Of a DNA stretch of 64,000 bases, positions 11,753-23,684 are shown piece by piece. The notes under the pieces were generated by a model. The model saw only the letters and a program-made list of their open reading frames with translations, had not been told where the DNA came from and ran no database searches. Position 1 is the first letter of the stretch. Each line of letters starts with the position of its first letter. Made by a program: the position numbers and the translations under genes. The DNA is from Mallotus nudiflorus (taxonomy: Eukaryota > Streptophyta > Magnoliopsida > Malpighiales > Euphorbiaceae), in the NCBI GenBank assembly GCA_947683625.1, contig CANTUR010000425.1:1426001-1490000 (forward strand), read 5' to 3'.

Positions 11753-12937
11753 TGGTCACAAGGAATTAAGTAAAATTATATTTGATATGTGTGTTTAGTG
11801 TTTATATTCAGGTTAATTAATATTGAAAAATTCAAGTTTAGACTTAAGTAATAAGGGTCAATATATTAATTTTTGAAGTCTGCAGTTCCCTCATGAGTTA
11901 TGACAAGCTTATCATGATCATGACATAGTTAGAAAATGGAGGATTGAATTTTCTATTGATTTTTAAAGTGAAATTTGGTTAAACATGGTGGGAATTTTCA
12001 TTATATATGGTCACAAGCAAATCCCAATCATTAGAAAAAATTTTCAATCAAAATTATGAAGATTTAATTTGCAATTTTTGAAAAGTTCCCAAGAGCAGTC
12101 ATAACCAGTGTCACCACCATTGTTATGATCATGACAGTTAAATTATGATCATGACAACCAACTTCAAAAAGTTACTGAGAGTTATCACAACCAGCATCAC
12201 TTCCATAGTTATGATCATGAAAGCACAAAAATTCAAATTTCTTCTTAGCGCCTTTAGAATTATGACCATGATGATTTTGTCTTGATCATGACAATGTGTA
12301 GACTTACTCTTTCTTAGGTACTTTAAATGGCTTTATTTGCATTAAATGCACCTCCAAAAACTCTTTTTCTCTTAGAGGGCCAAGAATAGAGTTGGAATAA
12401 GTAAAGGAAGTTAAGCAAACACATTTATACAAATCGTTGAACATTTAATCTTTAATTAATCATTCAACCACCCAAGCTTTCATCTTTATTCTTTTAATTC
12501 TTATTTATCTCAAGAGTTTTTTTGAGTGTGGGTTGATGAGTGTTTGAAACCATTATTCAAAAGCTCAATAGTGAAATTGAGTGAGTTGGGTTAGGGTTTT
12601 ATTCATTTGTAAGCTAAGAGGATTATTCTTAGCAAGTGGGTTTGAGTGTGAGCCATTAAAAGCACTTGGGTTAGAGTATGAGCCTTGTGAAAATACTTAG
12701 GCTTGAGTATGAGCCTTGGGAAAATACTTGGGTAGATTGATTTAAGCTTGTGGTTAAGGAAAGGACGTAGGCTTTGAGGGTTGAACCTCTATAAATTCCT
12801 AGTGTTTTTGTTGCTCATAATCTTCATCTATTTCAGCTTAAATTCTATTTTAAGTTTGCTTTTGGTAAAAAATAAAAAAATTACCTATATTCCTCAAAAA
12901 GCCAATTCACCCCCCTCTTGGCACTTGTGGAATTACA
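11753..12937 (+). repeat. Element F 5' LTR
   Basis: The LTR ends AATTACA at 12,937, two bases before the primer-binding site. It contains several copies of the palindromic TGATCATGA core (11,900-12,300) and about four degenerate 30-bp repeats of a GGGTTTGAGTGTGAGCC type (12,640-12,740). No gene inside. Confidence 0.6.
12640..12740 (+). repeat. Degenerate 30-bp tandem repeat in the F LTR
   Basis: TTGAGTGTGAGCC, TTAGAGTATGAGCC and TTGAGTATGAGCC follow each other every 30 bp or so, each preceded by an (A)CTTGGG-type block. About four copies, the last degenerate. Confidence 0.6.
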
Positions 12938-12939
12938 TT

Positions 12940-12951
12940 TGGTATTAGAGC
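12940..12951 (+). promoter_or_regulatory. Primer-binding site of element F
   Basis: TGGTATTAGAGC, one transition away from TGGTATCAGAGC, the complement of the initiator-tRNA-Met 3' end used by most plant copia elements. Confidence 0.85.
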
Positions 12952-13190
12952 TAGTTATCCCTTATCATGAATTAGGGTAGAGCACCAATGAGAACTCTCA
13001 CTTGTGACTCTGTCACCGAAGCAGGCTCTCCACTCATTAGTGTTGGTGCATTGGTGGAGACAATGGTTGGTTGGTCTGATAGGTACAAATATTGGGTGAT
13101 ATAGGTATGGTATGGCCTATAAATAGCAACATTTAGTATCAAAGCTTTGTTCTCCATTTTTAAAGATTTAACCATCTTGGAGAAAAGATT

Positions 13191-14935
13191 ATGGCCTCCA
13201 CAAATTAAGTTGTTGCTGCCTTTAATGTTCGTGGCCCTAGCTACACAAAACCTTAATTTTTTTATGGAACTGATTATGCATATTGGGGAAATAAAATGGT
13301 GATGTTCTTGGATAGTGAAGGAGTTAATTTGTGGGATGTTATTGAAAAAAGTTGGAGTCCTCCAACAAAGAAAGACAATGAAGGCAATGAGGTGACTATT
13401 CCTAAAAAGTAATGGAGTAATGAACAATCAAAAGCTAGCTTGAGAAAAAGAAAGGCAATCACCATCCTCTATTATGGCTTAAGTAGGGAAGAATACAATG
13501 GAATAGAGCACTTGAGATCCGCAAAGAAATTTGAGAATGTTTAAAGATTAAGAATGAAGGCACTAGTCAAGTCAAAAATAAGAAATTGAAAATGCTTGGA
13601 AAAGATTATGAATTGTTTGAGATAAAGCCTTACGAGAAAATTAGTGATATGTATAGCAGGCTTATCATTCTCATCAACTCTATGATCAAGAATTTTTTAA
13701 TTGAGGATGTCAATAAAAAAATTCTTATGAGTTTGCCTTAAAAGGTTTAGCAAGTTAAGATGGCCTCAATTGAAGAAGCAAATGATTTTTTTATTCTACC
13801 TATAAATGAACTTATTAGGAAGCTTCTCACCCATGAAATCAAAATGAATCAAGTGGTAAAGGAAGAGATGACCAAAAATGACAAAAGCATTGCTCTTAAG
13901 GTAAATAGAGACACTAGTGATAATGACTTAAGTGACAATGAAGATGAGTATGCTATAATTTTAAAAAGGGTAAGAGATCTCATCATGAAGAAGAGTAGAG
14001 GATTCAAAAAGTAAGACTTAAGCAACAAGGATCAAGTCATATGTTATGGATGTAACAAATAGGGTCATATTAAATTAAAAGACCTAAAGTTATAGAAATC
14101 CTTCAAAAAGGATAAGAAGTTCAAGAAATAAAAGAAGCAACCACTTAAAAGCAACTTGGGAAGACTGTAGTGATTCAAGTGATAATGATGCCGATGAGAA
14201 AATTGCAAATCTTTGCTTTATGGTATTTAAGGACCCTTGAAATGATAAGGTAACTTTAGATTGTGAATTAAATGATGAAATGTTGCTTTCTTATGAAAAA
14301 TTGATGCATAAATGTGACAAATATTTATCTAGAATTACTTCACCTAAAGAAATGGTGAAAGCTCTAAAAAAAGAACTTAAGAAGTTAAGATCTTCTAATG
14401 AAGAGTTGACCAATTAATTAAATGAATAAAATTCTAAGAAAATTGAGGTTGCTAATGAGAATGCTAAACTTATTTAACAAAATGCATTTTTAGGAAATGA
14501 AAATAGCAATCTCAACAAGTCCATTTCTAGATTTAACCAAAGAAGAGAAATACTTGATAGGATGATCTTTATGGATTTGAAAATGCTCTTCAAAAGGGAG
14601 AAGCCTAAGTAATCCAATTACTAAAGGTTACTAATAACCTAGTTTTAAAACCAATGGACCTAAAAAGTCTAATAGTTACAAGGCAAAAAATTCTATAGCT
14701 AATAGCTTAAGAGGACCCAAGGCTAGGAAATATAATCATGCTTATTCTTATGGTTTTTATAATTTTAAAATGAAAGAGCATGCGCCAAATGCTATATGTC
14801 ATTATTATGGTGTAATGGGGCATAAGAATACTATATGTTATATTATAAAGACTCATATGGGTTACTCAAACGATTGACCTTTCAAAGCTAACTCTCAAGG
14901 ACCCAAATACATTTGGGTACCTAAAGTACGATGAA
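13191..14935 (+). pseudogene. gag: Element F gag relic
   Basis: Starting from ATG at 13,191: YGTDYAYWGNKMVMFLDSEG and VNLWDVIEKSWSPPTKKD, then (after a frame change near 13,560) MLGKDYELFEIKPYEKISDM, MASIEEANDFFILPINELIR and KLLTHEIKMN. This is the UBN2/copia gag pattern of Sireviruses. A zinc knuckle CYGCNK-stop-GHIK is at about 14,040, its Pro/Gln codon now TAG. A lysine- and glutamate-rich coiled stretch (14,290-14,560) and a second CHYYGVMGHKNTIC knuckle (about 14,795) follow. It ends with GPKYIWVPKV. The minus-strand frames at 12,972-13,465 are shadows. Broken by several stops. Confidence 0.85.
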
Positions 14936-14939
14936 GCAT

Positions 14940-15526
14940 TTTATTATAGGTGTGCTTAGAATCCACAATGTGCAAAGAAGAGTAGTATATAAATAGTGTA
15001 TGTTCAAGGCACAAGACTGGGAAGGCCAACCTTTTAACTCATTTGGAGATGCAAAAGGGAGGCAAAGCTACATTTATTGGCAATGCCAAGGGTAAGATTA
15101 TAGGCATTGGTTAAGTTGGTAAGAAAGACTCTACTTATATTGAAGATATTCTTTTGGCTGATGGCTTAAAGCACAATTTACTTAATCTTAGTCAATTATG
15201 TGATAAAGTAATATAGTGACTTTTGAGTTAAAAAAAAGCTTTGTAATTCATGTGGAAGAGAACGAAGTCATTTTTCAATGTTAAAAAATCAATAATGTTT
15301 TTATTACTAATCTATCCTTTTTGACTAACCAAGCTGTAAAGTGTTTTTGTTGTTATTAAGGATGACACTTGGATGTAGCTTAAGAGATTTTGTCATGCTA
15401 GCATGGAGCTCATTGGAGATCTAAGCAAAGAGCTAAATCAACTACAAGGAGCAATGTAGAATAATCAAGCTATTTCCCTTCCAATTGAGTCATCTCAAAA
15501 TGTTGGATGGTAACTCATTATTGTCA
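14940..15526 (+). pseudogene. Element F protease and GAG-pre-integrase relic, cut short
   Basis: CSRHKTGKANLLTHLEMQKG matches the protease, where Asp-Ser-Gly-Cys-Ser-Arg-His is usual; the DSG part has decayed to NSV. GKATFIGNAKGKIIGIG and VGKKDSTYIEDILLADGLKH, followed by NLLNLSQLCDK, are the GAG-pre-integrase start. After about 15,420 (HGAHWRS, ELIGDLSKEL) the text changes to a Gln-rich type (NQLQGAMxNNQAISLPIESS) like sequence normally found after the integrase. So integrase seems deleted before element B inserted at 15,531. Confidence 0.7.
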
Positions 15527-15531
15527 CAACC

Positions 15532-16771
15532 CGAACCTAAGGGTACATGATTAACACTAGGGAATGGGAAAACATAAGGCTTCCCAAACCCATAGTAAGC
15601 CTTAAAGAAAATTTACAATAAAATATAGGAAAATAAATTAAATAAAATGTTTAAATAAATATATAACACGAATAACATGATATCCAAAACAATCTTTGAT
15701 CAAATATAATAATCAACATTAGTACAAATCTTTAATATAGGTAATAATTCATAAAATATAACATATAATAGTTAACCACTGCTACTACTACTACTGTGTT
15801 CTAGATTTCAAATACATAATAATACATCTTATACAAACCTATATAGAATAGCCGGAGAAGAAGAAACTTGACGTAAGGTAGGCGAACTAACAGAAAACTC
15901 CCGAGATCTTGAAAAAAAATAATTGAGGGGAGTCAGACCTTTAAAAATATATTTTATGAAAATATAAAATTTATAATTTATAATATAAAACATTTGATTT
16001 ACTGAAATCCTCTTTTATTGAAATAAAGTATTTGAAATCATAAAATACCGTAGAAATAAGATAAACTTTCGTAAATAATTTTTATAAGAAAACTAGGTAA
16101 AACCTTAGTCCATAATTCTAATAGCCTTTCGGCTTTTATAATTCAAAGACTGCTGGTTCCTAGAGCAAAGCATTCACCGAGATACCAGCCACAATCAAAT
16201 CACTTAAACTAATATTTACTAGCGGTTCTTGAGAGCAAAGCATCACCTAGCTACTGGCTCTAATAATATATATAAATCACACCTAAGAGCAAAGCATCAC
16301 CGAGTCTTATAACCTCTAACACTCACTCTCAATTCTACCAGTGTGCACATTGTCCTGATGAAACCTATTAAGTAGCCCATTCTATCGTAGCTCATTTTAA
16401 AATAAATGAAACAACGAAGATTACAATAAAATAAATAAAATAACAATTAATTAATCATATGAAAATTTAATATAAACATGCTTATATAATCGTAGAAGAT
16501 AATAGGAGAATTTAATCCAAATATATTCTTATAATAATATAATTCTTTTAATAAATTCTCTTATTTTATCATAATTGATAAATTTATATTTAATATAAAA
16601 TATCCTACACATAGTTCAATTATTAACTTACAAGTTGAATGCGCTCCTCTACGTAGTGGCGCTCGATCCTGACCTGTCGACTCAACTAGAGGCGCGACTA
16701 AAGAAAAGAAATAAATAAAAGAAGGAATTAAAATGGAAATCCTATAAATTCTAGATTTCTAAGGAGAAACA
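15532..16771 (-). repeat. Element B 3' LTR, distal part
   Basis: It opens TGTCACAACCCGAACC, which on the minus strand is the LTR end GGGTTGTGACA seen in all B-family LTRs. It keeps the family blocks in order: the 'agtaagcc' end block, the GAGGTCTG hairpin arm (15,920s), two Ala-Gly-like 'gagcaaagcatcaccgag' decayed loop blocks (16,160-16,300), and a splice-donor-like GTAAGTTAAT (minus strand, 16,624-16,633). It is cut at 16,771 by element A and continues at 43,769. Confidence 0.88.
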
Positions 16772-17019
16772 TGTGAACACCCAATTTCTGGATGATGAAG
16801 TGTGGATGCGACAGAGGACTTCGATGATGAAAATGTTATAAATAGGTCTTCAATACTTAAAGATTGAAACCTCAAAAGTCTAAATGTATTTTCAAAAGAT
16901 TTTAATTTGTTTTTTAAGGACTTAGTTGTAATTTTTTTAGGACCTGTTCAAAAATTTTAAATTTTTTCGGGGGTCCTTTTTGTAACTAAAAGTAAAAAAA
17001 AAGAGATTAAAATTCTGCA

Positions 17020-17100
17020 ATTCCGATTGGAATTATGTAATTCTGATAGGAGTAACGTAATTCCGATAGGAATTACACAATTTTGATCAGAATTATGCAT
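17020..17100. repeat. Dyad motif array in the A 5' LTR
   Basis: Four near-palindromes at about 21-bp spacing: AATTCCGATTGGAATT, AATTCTGATAGGAGTA, AATTCCGATAGGAATT and AATTTTGATCAGAATT. Same place as in the other family members, about 180-250 bp upstream of TATAAAAG. Confidence 0.75.
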
Positions 17101-17274
17101 GTTCTGTCTGATTATTTTATTTTGTTTTTTTATTTAAGTAAAAAATTTGGTTTCCTGAATTTTAATTTGTCAAATAGTATTTATCTGAATTTTCTAGAAA
17201 ATAAAGTCCTTTTAAAATCAAAATTCTATGAAAAACAAGTCATAGTAGGATACATTTTTTAGCTAGGTTTTTCC

Positions 17275-17282
17275 TATAAAAG
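17275..17282 (+). promoter_or_regulatory. TATA box of the A 5' LTR
   Basis: TATAAAAG, also present in the 3' LTR (41,942-41,949) and on the minus strand of the D LTR (30,878-30,887). The transcript would begin about 30 bp on, in the A-rich then GA-rich leader. Confidence 0.65.
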
Positions 17283-19026
17283 ACTAGCTTGAGCTCTCAT
17301 AAAAAAGGGGAATACATAGCCCAAAAAAACACACACACATAAACGGGAGGGAGAGAGAGTAACATGGGGACTTTTTTTGGAAGAACTTTCTTTTTCCTGC
17401 ACTTTTTTGGCTTTTGGCAGTAGATAAAAAAATATTTTTTTTATGATTTATTGGTTTTCTTTTAAAGCAAAAAGCAATAGACTTTTGAGAAGAATAATAA
17501 GTTTTTGCAGACTTACTTAACAAACAACAATGATTTATCCTAGTCTGAGGGGCAACTCATAGTACATCTATATTCATCATCTTCTTTCCTCTCTCTTTTA
17601 TTTTTATTTTATTTTATTATTTTGATTCATTAAATTTCAATTTTTTTTAATTCTTATTGTTATTTTATTCACTAATCATTGCTTATTCTTTTGTTGGTGA
17701 TTATCGAGGAGATTACATGATGATCTTACTTGGAGAACAAAATCCATGAAAGTCCATGGAATGCCATGGATTGAACTTTATAGCTATATATAGTTTTTAG
17801 ATTTTTTATTTAGTTATTTATTTTTGTTTTGATTTTGTTTTGTTTTATTATTTTTGGGATTGAGTTAATTTTTCTTTTCTTATTATTTTCAATAGCTCAT
17901 TATAATTGCCCCAATAGTGGGAATAATGAAATCATATGTGTGTTTGTGTGTTTTATTAATTGGTTAGTAAAATTAGGGTTTCAATTAGGTAATTAATTAA
18001 AATTAATGGCTATAGAAATCATTAGGGATTATTTAATTAAAATTGAATTAGATTTAAGTGGATAGAATTACGTTGCTTGATTGATTATTTTATTTATTTG
18101 TTTAGAGTCAATTTATTTAAATTAAGGTTTTTAGAATAAGTTTGATTGACTTTTGATCTTTTATTTGATTGTTTTAGGCTTGTTTATTTGTGTTTATATG
18201 TTTTGGGCCCTAGACCCATGTTAGACTTTAACCTATTTAAATAAGTTTAGGTTTTTTTAAGGTTTAATTAATAAAAATGCATCTTTAGGCCCATAATTAA
18301 TTAAATTTAGGGTAGAGATAACTTGGACCTATTTAGTTAATTTAGACATAGACCCACCTAATTTAATTAATTTAGACTTAACCCATTTAATTTGAACTTT
18401 ATCCATAATTTGTAGATTTAAGATCACTTTAGAAATAAAACATGTAGAACTAAACCCACTAATTTAAAATACTTCATAATTTGTAAATTTAGGCTCATTT
18501 TAGAATTAAAATAAATAAACTTAAGTTTATTTATTTAAAATTGAATAGGAATTAGGCCCGTTAGTCTTTAGGCTCACTTGTAAATTAAAACATGTAGATT
18601 TACCCTATTTAATTAACATTAATGTAGATTAGACTAACTTAGAGATTGTTGATTTAAATTAGTGGATTATTCACATATATTTTTCATGACTAGTCTTCCT
18701 GGAGTTGATTGTTTTAAATTAGAGTTTATATGAAATTGTATGTAAATAAAAGGTAAAATGGAAATTCATAAAGTAATTCTAAATGAACATAAGATTAAAA
18801 GAAGTTGGTATTCCGTATGCAAAATTTCTTGGTTGTGGTGTTGGCTTTCTTTTAGAGAATTGAGTACCATAATTTTTCAATTTTTCCCAGTTATTACCTG
18901 GGTGGTGACTCCTCATCTCCACGTCATGTCTTTGTGACAGTGGTTAGTGTGTTCTCTAGAGCCCTGAGCTCAAATAGTGTCGCGGTTGTTAAGATCTTGG
19001 GCGCACGCTAAACCCCGCCGCTAAAA

Positions 19027-19044
19027 TGGTGACTCCACTAGGGA
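19027..19044 (+). promoter_or_regulatory. Primer-binding site of element A
   Basis: TGGTGACTCCACTAGGGA begins right after the 5' LTR. It resembles TGGCGACTCCGCTGGGGA, the sequence that follows the LTR in many large Tat/Ogre-like elements. I do not assign the tRNA. Confidence 0.7.
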
Positions 19045-19901
19045 TAAGAGATACTGATTCTACTTGTGTTCTTTAAAATTATTTTATTAATTATTATTTT
19101 ATTCTTGCATTCATTTTTCACGTCCCTATTAATCGATGGCATTGGTTTATGGTCCTACGATTCCACTAGCTTCATGGGATTGTAAATTGGCTAACCATCA
19201 CTCTTAGACTTAACTCGGTTCAAGGGAGATTACCGAGCTCCTTTGACCAGAGTTTGTAACCCAAGTCTTAAAGGGGGGGGGGTAGTCTTCTCTCAAGTTT
19301 GTAAAGGATGTCGAGCCCCTCTGACTTTGGCCTATGACTCAAGTCTTAAAGGAGAGAATCTTGCTAAAGGAACCTTGACCTTTTTCACTAGACTCAACTC
19401 ATGAAGTGGCTTAGTAACTTTCCTTAGGATTACCTAAATTGCTTATGAATGTTTCCATGAGGTATTTCTATCTATAAAAGCCCAAGCCCATACTTTACCA
19501 GCCTATTGGGGCTAATAAAGATTGAGCTAATCTTTTATACTTAGAAATGTTGTTTTTATGCTTTTACTAAGGGATTTGGCATGTGCATCGATTCTTGATA
19601 GCCTTTGTTGATATCAAGGCCAGGACAAAAAATCCTAGGAAAAGAGACTCACAATTAAATATGTGTGTGAGAGGAATAAGGTTGGAATGATGTATGTACA
19701 CTTGACTTGTTTAACTTACTACTTGTTGCATGGCACCTGCATCATGCATACATACATACATACATCATACAAACACTTTATTTTTCAGCCTTCATAGATT
19801 CATCTGGGTCTTCTTATGTTTAGAATTGAAAAGGTGGCAGACTAGTGAGAACCGATTTAAGCTCACAATCAATTACAAAAGAGATCCTTAATAGACTAAA
19901 A
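19045..19901 (+). other. Untranslated leader of element A
   Basis: These 857 bp between primer-binding site and gag contain no usable frame. In Ogre elements an extra ORF1 lies here; I see no sign of one, so A is Tat-like but not a classic Ogre. A short CATA tetranucleotide run is at 19,747-19,766. Confidence 0.6.
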
Positions 19902-19961
19902 ATGAGTCCTATTAATCCACTCTACCTAGAAGTTGCACAACCTAAACAAGCTGAAGAAATG

Positions 19962-22079
19962 TGTAAGCACCCAATTTCAGGATGCAATTGTGCACAATTA
20001 TGATGTAAGCCCCTATGATGAGATTTATTCAAAAATTGAACTTGGTTGTCAATTTTCTGGACTTTAGGGACTAAATTGCAACATTTTTTAGGATTTGATT
20101 ACAAGAAAGTCAATTTTTCAGGGGTCTTTTGGTAATTAAAAGTTTTAGGATCAACATTTAATTCCGATCGGCTTTGGTATAATGCCGATCGGCATTGCAC
20201 AATGCTGACCGGCATTGCACAATGCAGAAGCGTAAAAGTCATGTTTTTTTATTTTTCGCATATTTTTTCTTATTTTTTGTCAATTTTTTTAGTGTTTTGA
20301 TTGGTTAAAAATTGAATTTTATTAATATTTTTATCTAAAAAAGATTTTGATTCATTTAAAACACGTAAATAACTTTCAAAAGTCAAATCCTTATCAATCT
20401 GTTTTGAGGAGATGAGCCCATTCCTGTAATAGGGGAACTTAGTACGCAGACTTTACTTTAAAAAGCAAAGAGTTTGCGTGTGTGAGGGGGGTTTTTTTTT
20501 ACACAGAGAGAGAGATGGAGAGCTTTACATAGACAAATAGAGAGAAAACCCAGAAACCCTAAAAATTTAGACGTGAAGAACACCTCGCACACACCTTTGT
20601 CTTTCAAAAACCCTAATTTTGGATGTTGTCAGTGTTTTCAAACGTAATCAAATCCTAGTCCAGAATCAAATCAATACTGAGTCAATTTCAACGATGAAAA
20701 TCCTAGTTTGGGGGGCTAAAAAGGCATTTGCACAACATTTAAGATCATCATAATGTTCTTTTCTTTATTATTTTCTTCTTTAATGATTTTTATTTTATTT
20801 TTGTTATTGATTTGAGTATTAAACTTCACTAATCTAATTTTTTGTGTTTTTTGTTTTGATATTTGAGCGGGGATTGAGGAGAAAATAGTCTAATGTTCAA
20901 GAATTGAACAGAAGATGCAATTGAATAATCTGTACTATTTTTCAGTAGACATTAGGGTTTTAATTTTTCATTTTGCATTTACATGTTCTGTGTAGTTATT
21001 TTAATTCATGGTGTATAATTGTTTAATTTTAGTTTTTGTACGTAGTTTGTAATAGCCCCAGTAGTGGGAATAGTGAAAGATTTAATTTTCTGCGTTTAAA
21101 ATCATTTAGTAATTAAGTTCAATTGGGTAAAAAATCAATTAAAATCAATGGTGGCAGTAGCTTAATTTAGGGTTTGCATGTATTTGATTTAGGGTTTCTA
21201 GAAAATCACTAAAATGTTTGTTTGATCCTTTTTTTATGTTTTATTTGTTTTGGATTGTGTTTCTTTGGGTTTTTATGTTATTTTGGGCCCTAAGCCCATG
21301 CTTAGGTCTAACTCACTTTAAATAGGCTTAAAAAATAGTTTAGGGCTTTAAATGATTAAAATCAACTTAGGGCCATTAGATTAATTAGATTTTAGGCTCA
21401 CTTAGTTAAATGAAAACTTGTTTAGACTTAGTTTAGCCCATTTAATTTCATTTCTTTTAAAATAAATAGACCTAGGCCCACATTTCACTTAAAATAAAAC
21501 CAAGTTAGACTTAGGTCCATTAATTTAACTTTCGTTTAAAATTGAAAAGACTTAAGCCCATTCCTTAGACAAACTAAAATAAATAGATCTAGGCTCACTA
21601 ATTAATAAAAAATGTAGGCTCATTTTTAGTCCATTTCTCACTTGTAAATAAAATGTAAATCTAGTTAACTTTTTAATAAAATTAATATAGTTTAGACTTA
21701 GGGACAACGCGATCTCGAGTGCATTTTTTATGTGTAATTTTATTGACTAGATGCCTAGGGTTAGATGGATGTCAAATAGGGTTTAAATAAAATTACATGT
21801 AATTAGAGGATGACATAATCATTTATAAAATTATTCTAAATGAACATGAGACTAAGTGAAGTTAGTATTTCGTTCCCAAAATCTCCTGGTTGTGGTGCTA
21901 ACTTTCTTTTAGAGAATCAAGTATCACCAATCAAATTATCCCAATTATTACCCTGGGTGGTGACTCCTCTTATCCACTCTATGACTTTATGACATAGTAG
22001 TGTGTTCCCTAAGGCCCTGAGCCTAAACAGTGTCGTAGTTGTTAAAATCTTGGACGCATGCTAAACCCCACCATTTACA
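19962..22079 (+). mobile_element. Solo LTR C1 (C family, related to A)
   Basis: 2,118 bp, starting TGTAAGCACCCAATTTC and ending CCACCATTTACA. The flanks are AAATG (19,957-19,961) and ATATG (22,080-22,084), 4 of 5 identical. The host gag reads through when C1 is ignored. It has the family marks: a dyad array in the form AATGCCGATCGGCATT (20,155-20,230), an AAACCCTAA leader (20,570), the GCCCCAGTAGTGGGAATA island (21,056) and an AGGCCCA-type block (21,290-21,620). Confidence 0.9.
20155..20230. repeat. Dyad motif array in C1, GCCGATCGGC form
   Basis: AATTCCGATCGGCTTT, AATGCCGATCGGCATT and AATGCTGACCGGCATT in succession, about 21 bp apart. The core CCGATCGG is shared with the A family while the flanks have changed symmetrically from ATT/AAT to ATG/CAT. 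Confidence 0.75.
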
Positions 22080-23684
22080 ATATGGAACAACAAGAGGGAG
22101 GAAACTAGACTCTAAAGGATGTCAAAGGAGCATTGATTGATGACATAAGAGCATTGATGCAAGATGAACCAAGACAAGCTCTGGCTTGATTAATGCCACC
22201 ACTTGCTGCTACTGCACCTCCCATTACAGCCAATCCACTTATTGTGGGTGCACTACCCGCTAACAATAATAATGCTACTAGGAATATACTTGCTATAGAA
22301 ATGAAGTTAGAGGATGTTGAGAGTTACACGGTTGAAAAGGCAAAAAGGGAATCACTTGAGCAAGTTTAAGAGCTAGAATCTAAGTAGATAAAGGCATTAA
22401 CTCAGAAGATGTCCAAAATGGAGGAATTAATGAGAGGATAAGGCATCATATACTTGCTTAAATTTGATGATGTGATGCAATTTGAGGAGGATAAGTTGCC
22501 TGATAAGTTCAAGATGCCACAACTATAGAAGTTTGATGGTACTGAAGACCCAAGGATCCACCTTAGTCAATACACAACTACTATGAGCACCACTAAGGCT
22601 CCTTTGTCCATAGTTACCAAGTTATTTGTACTATCCTTGGAGGGTATGGCTTTTAATTGGTATCACGGCTTAGAGAAGTCTATCCGAGCGTACTGGAGGG
22701 AACTATGTATCACTTTTCTAAAATAATATGGCTACAATATTAAGCTTGAAGTGTCCATTAGGGATTTAGAATTGACTAAGTAGAAGCCTAATGAGTCATT
22801 TTCAAATTTTATAACTAGATTCATGAACAAGGCAAGATTGATGAAGAATAAGCTGGCTTAAAAGGATCAGGTTAGGATGATTATGCAAAATGTGTCACTT
22901 AATCTGGTTGAGAGATTGTAGATGATGAACCCCAAGACATTTGTACACCTTTATAACAATTGGTTGCAAGCTAAGGAGATCAAAAGCGAGAAAAATAAGA
23001 TAGCTAAAAGCATCGGAGCGAGAAACTACCCAACTGGGGGTATACAACAAGGAAATGCTAGTCGAGTTGTGGGGTCATAGGAGATTCTTGAATTTTAACC
23101 ATCCCTTATCTAAAGTCCTAAACCATTTGATCCAAAAAGGCCTCCTTAGATCTTTAACCCCCTCTAGACCACCAAACCCAAATATCCCTGGCTTTGACCC
23201 AAATAGTTATTATAAATTTCACCAAGTTACTGGTCACTCCATTGAGTCTTGCATGCACCTTAAACATGAAATTAAAAACCTCATAGACTCAAGAAAAATG
23301 ATAGATCTTGAGCAATCAAATCCAAACCCAAACACAAAAAATAACCCTTTCCTAAATTACCAAAACATGCCACCCCCAACCACCATAATGATCAACTCAG
23401 AAGTTAGTGAGGAAGAAGTGCTAAGCTCCTTTGAGGACCTAGACCTTAAAACCAATGAGAAATCTCCTAATGCCCCCAAAGATAAGGAAAGAGTAGAAGA
23501 CTTATTGGGACAACCTTCAAGCAAGTTCGACTATAAGGTGTTTTATTCTAAACCACCTTCTTTTGATATATCCATTGAGTCAATCATGCCCATAGAATGG
23601 GGTGATGAATTTAATGATGAGAAGATGCTAGATAAGAAAGAAAAATGCATGGTTGAGGTATGGAAAGATGGAAAGAAGGATTAA

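Larger units (their letters stand above)
11753..15531 (+). mobile_element. Element F: Ty1/copia, Sirevirus-like (5' part only)
   Basis: F has a 5' LTR of about 1.2 kb, a TGGTATTAGAGC primer-binding site, a UBN2-type gag with zinc knuckles, then protease and the GAG-pre-integrase domain. It is interrupted at 15,531 by element B (left flank ATTAT). Its remaining part and 3' LTR lie outside the window. The gag type and long coiled segment recall SIRE/Opie elements. Its 5' limit rests on TGGTCACAAGG at 11,753, just where the E antisense relic stops, and is uncertain by tens of bases. Confidence 0.75.
16772..19024 (+). repeat. Element A 5' LTR
   Basis: It starts TGTGAACACCCAATTTC and ends in AACCCCGCCG, a few bases before the primer-binding site; the usual TCTACA terminus is damaged. 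Landmarks: dyad array 17,020-17,100, TATAAAAG at 17,275, (GA)-rich leader near 17,350, the GCCCCAATAGTGGGAATA island at 17,910 and the AGGCCCA-rich block 18,200-18,620. The open frame at 17,284-17,523 is chance. Confidence 0.9.
19902..23684 (+). pseudogene. gag: Element A gag relic (split by solo LTR C1)
   Basis: Gag starts at ATG 19,902 (MSPINPLYLEVAQPKQAEE) and continues directly after the C1 insertion at 22,085 (EQQEGGN). This join is the best proof that C1 is a later guest. The core is at 22,500-22,960: KFDGTEDPRIHLSQYTTTMS, LFVLSLEGMAFNWYHGLEKS, PNESFSNFITRFMNKARLMK. The C-terminal open stretch 23,055-23,684 holds a zinc-knuckle relic FHQVTGHSIESCMHLKHEIK whose first Cys is lost, then an acidic tail. 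Several stops (Gln/Trp positions) break the core. The 209-codon frame is not a separate gene. Confidence 0.88.

Noticed and set aside
12972..13465. Minus-strand frames of 63 and 151 codons
   Set aside because: Shadows of the copia F gag, which is recognisable on the plus strand.
23055..23684. Stand-alone 209-codon gene
   Set aside because: It continues the gag frame of element A and carries the gag zinc-knuckle relic; not a separate gene.
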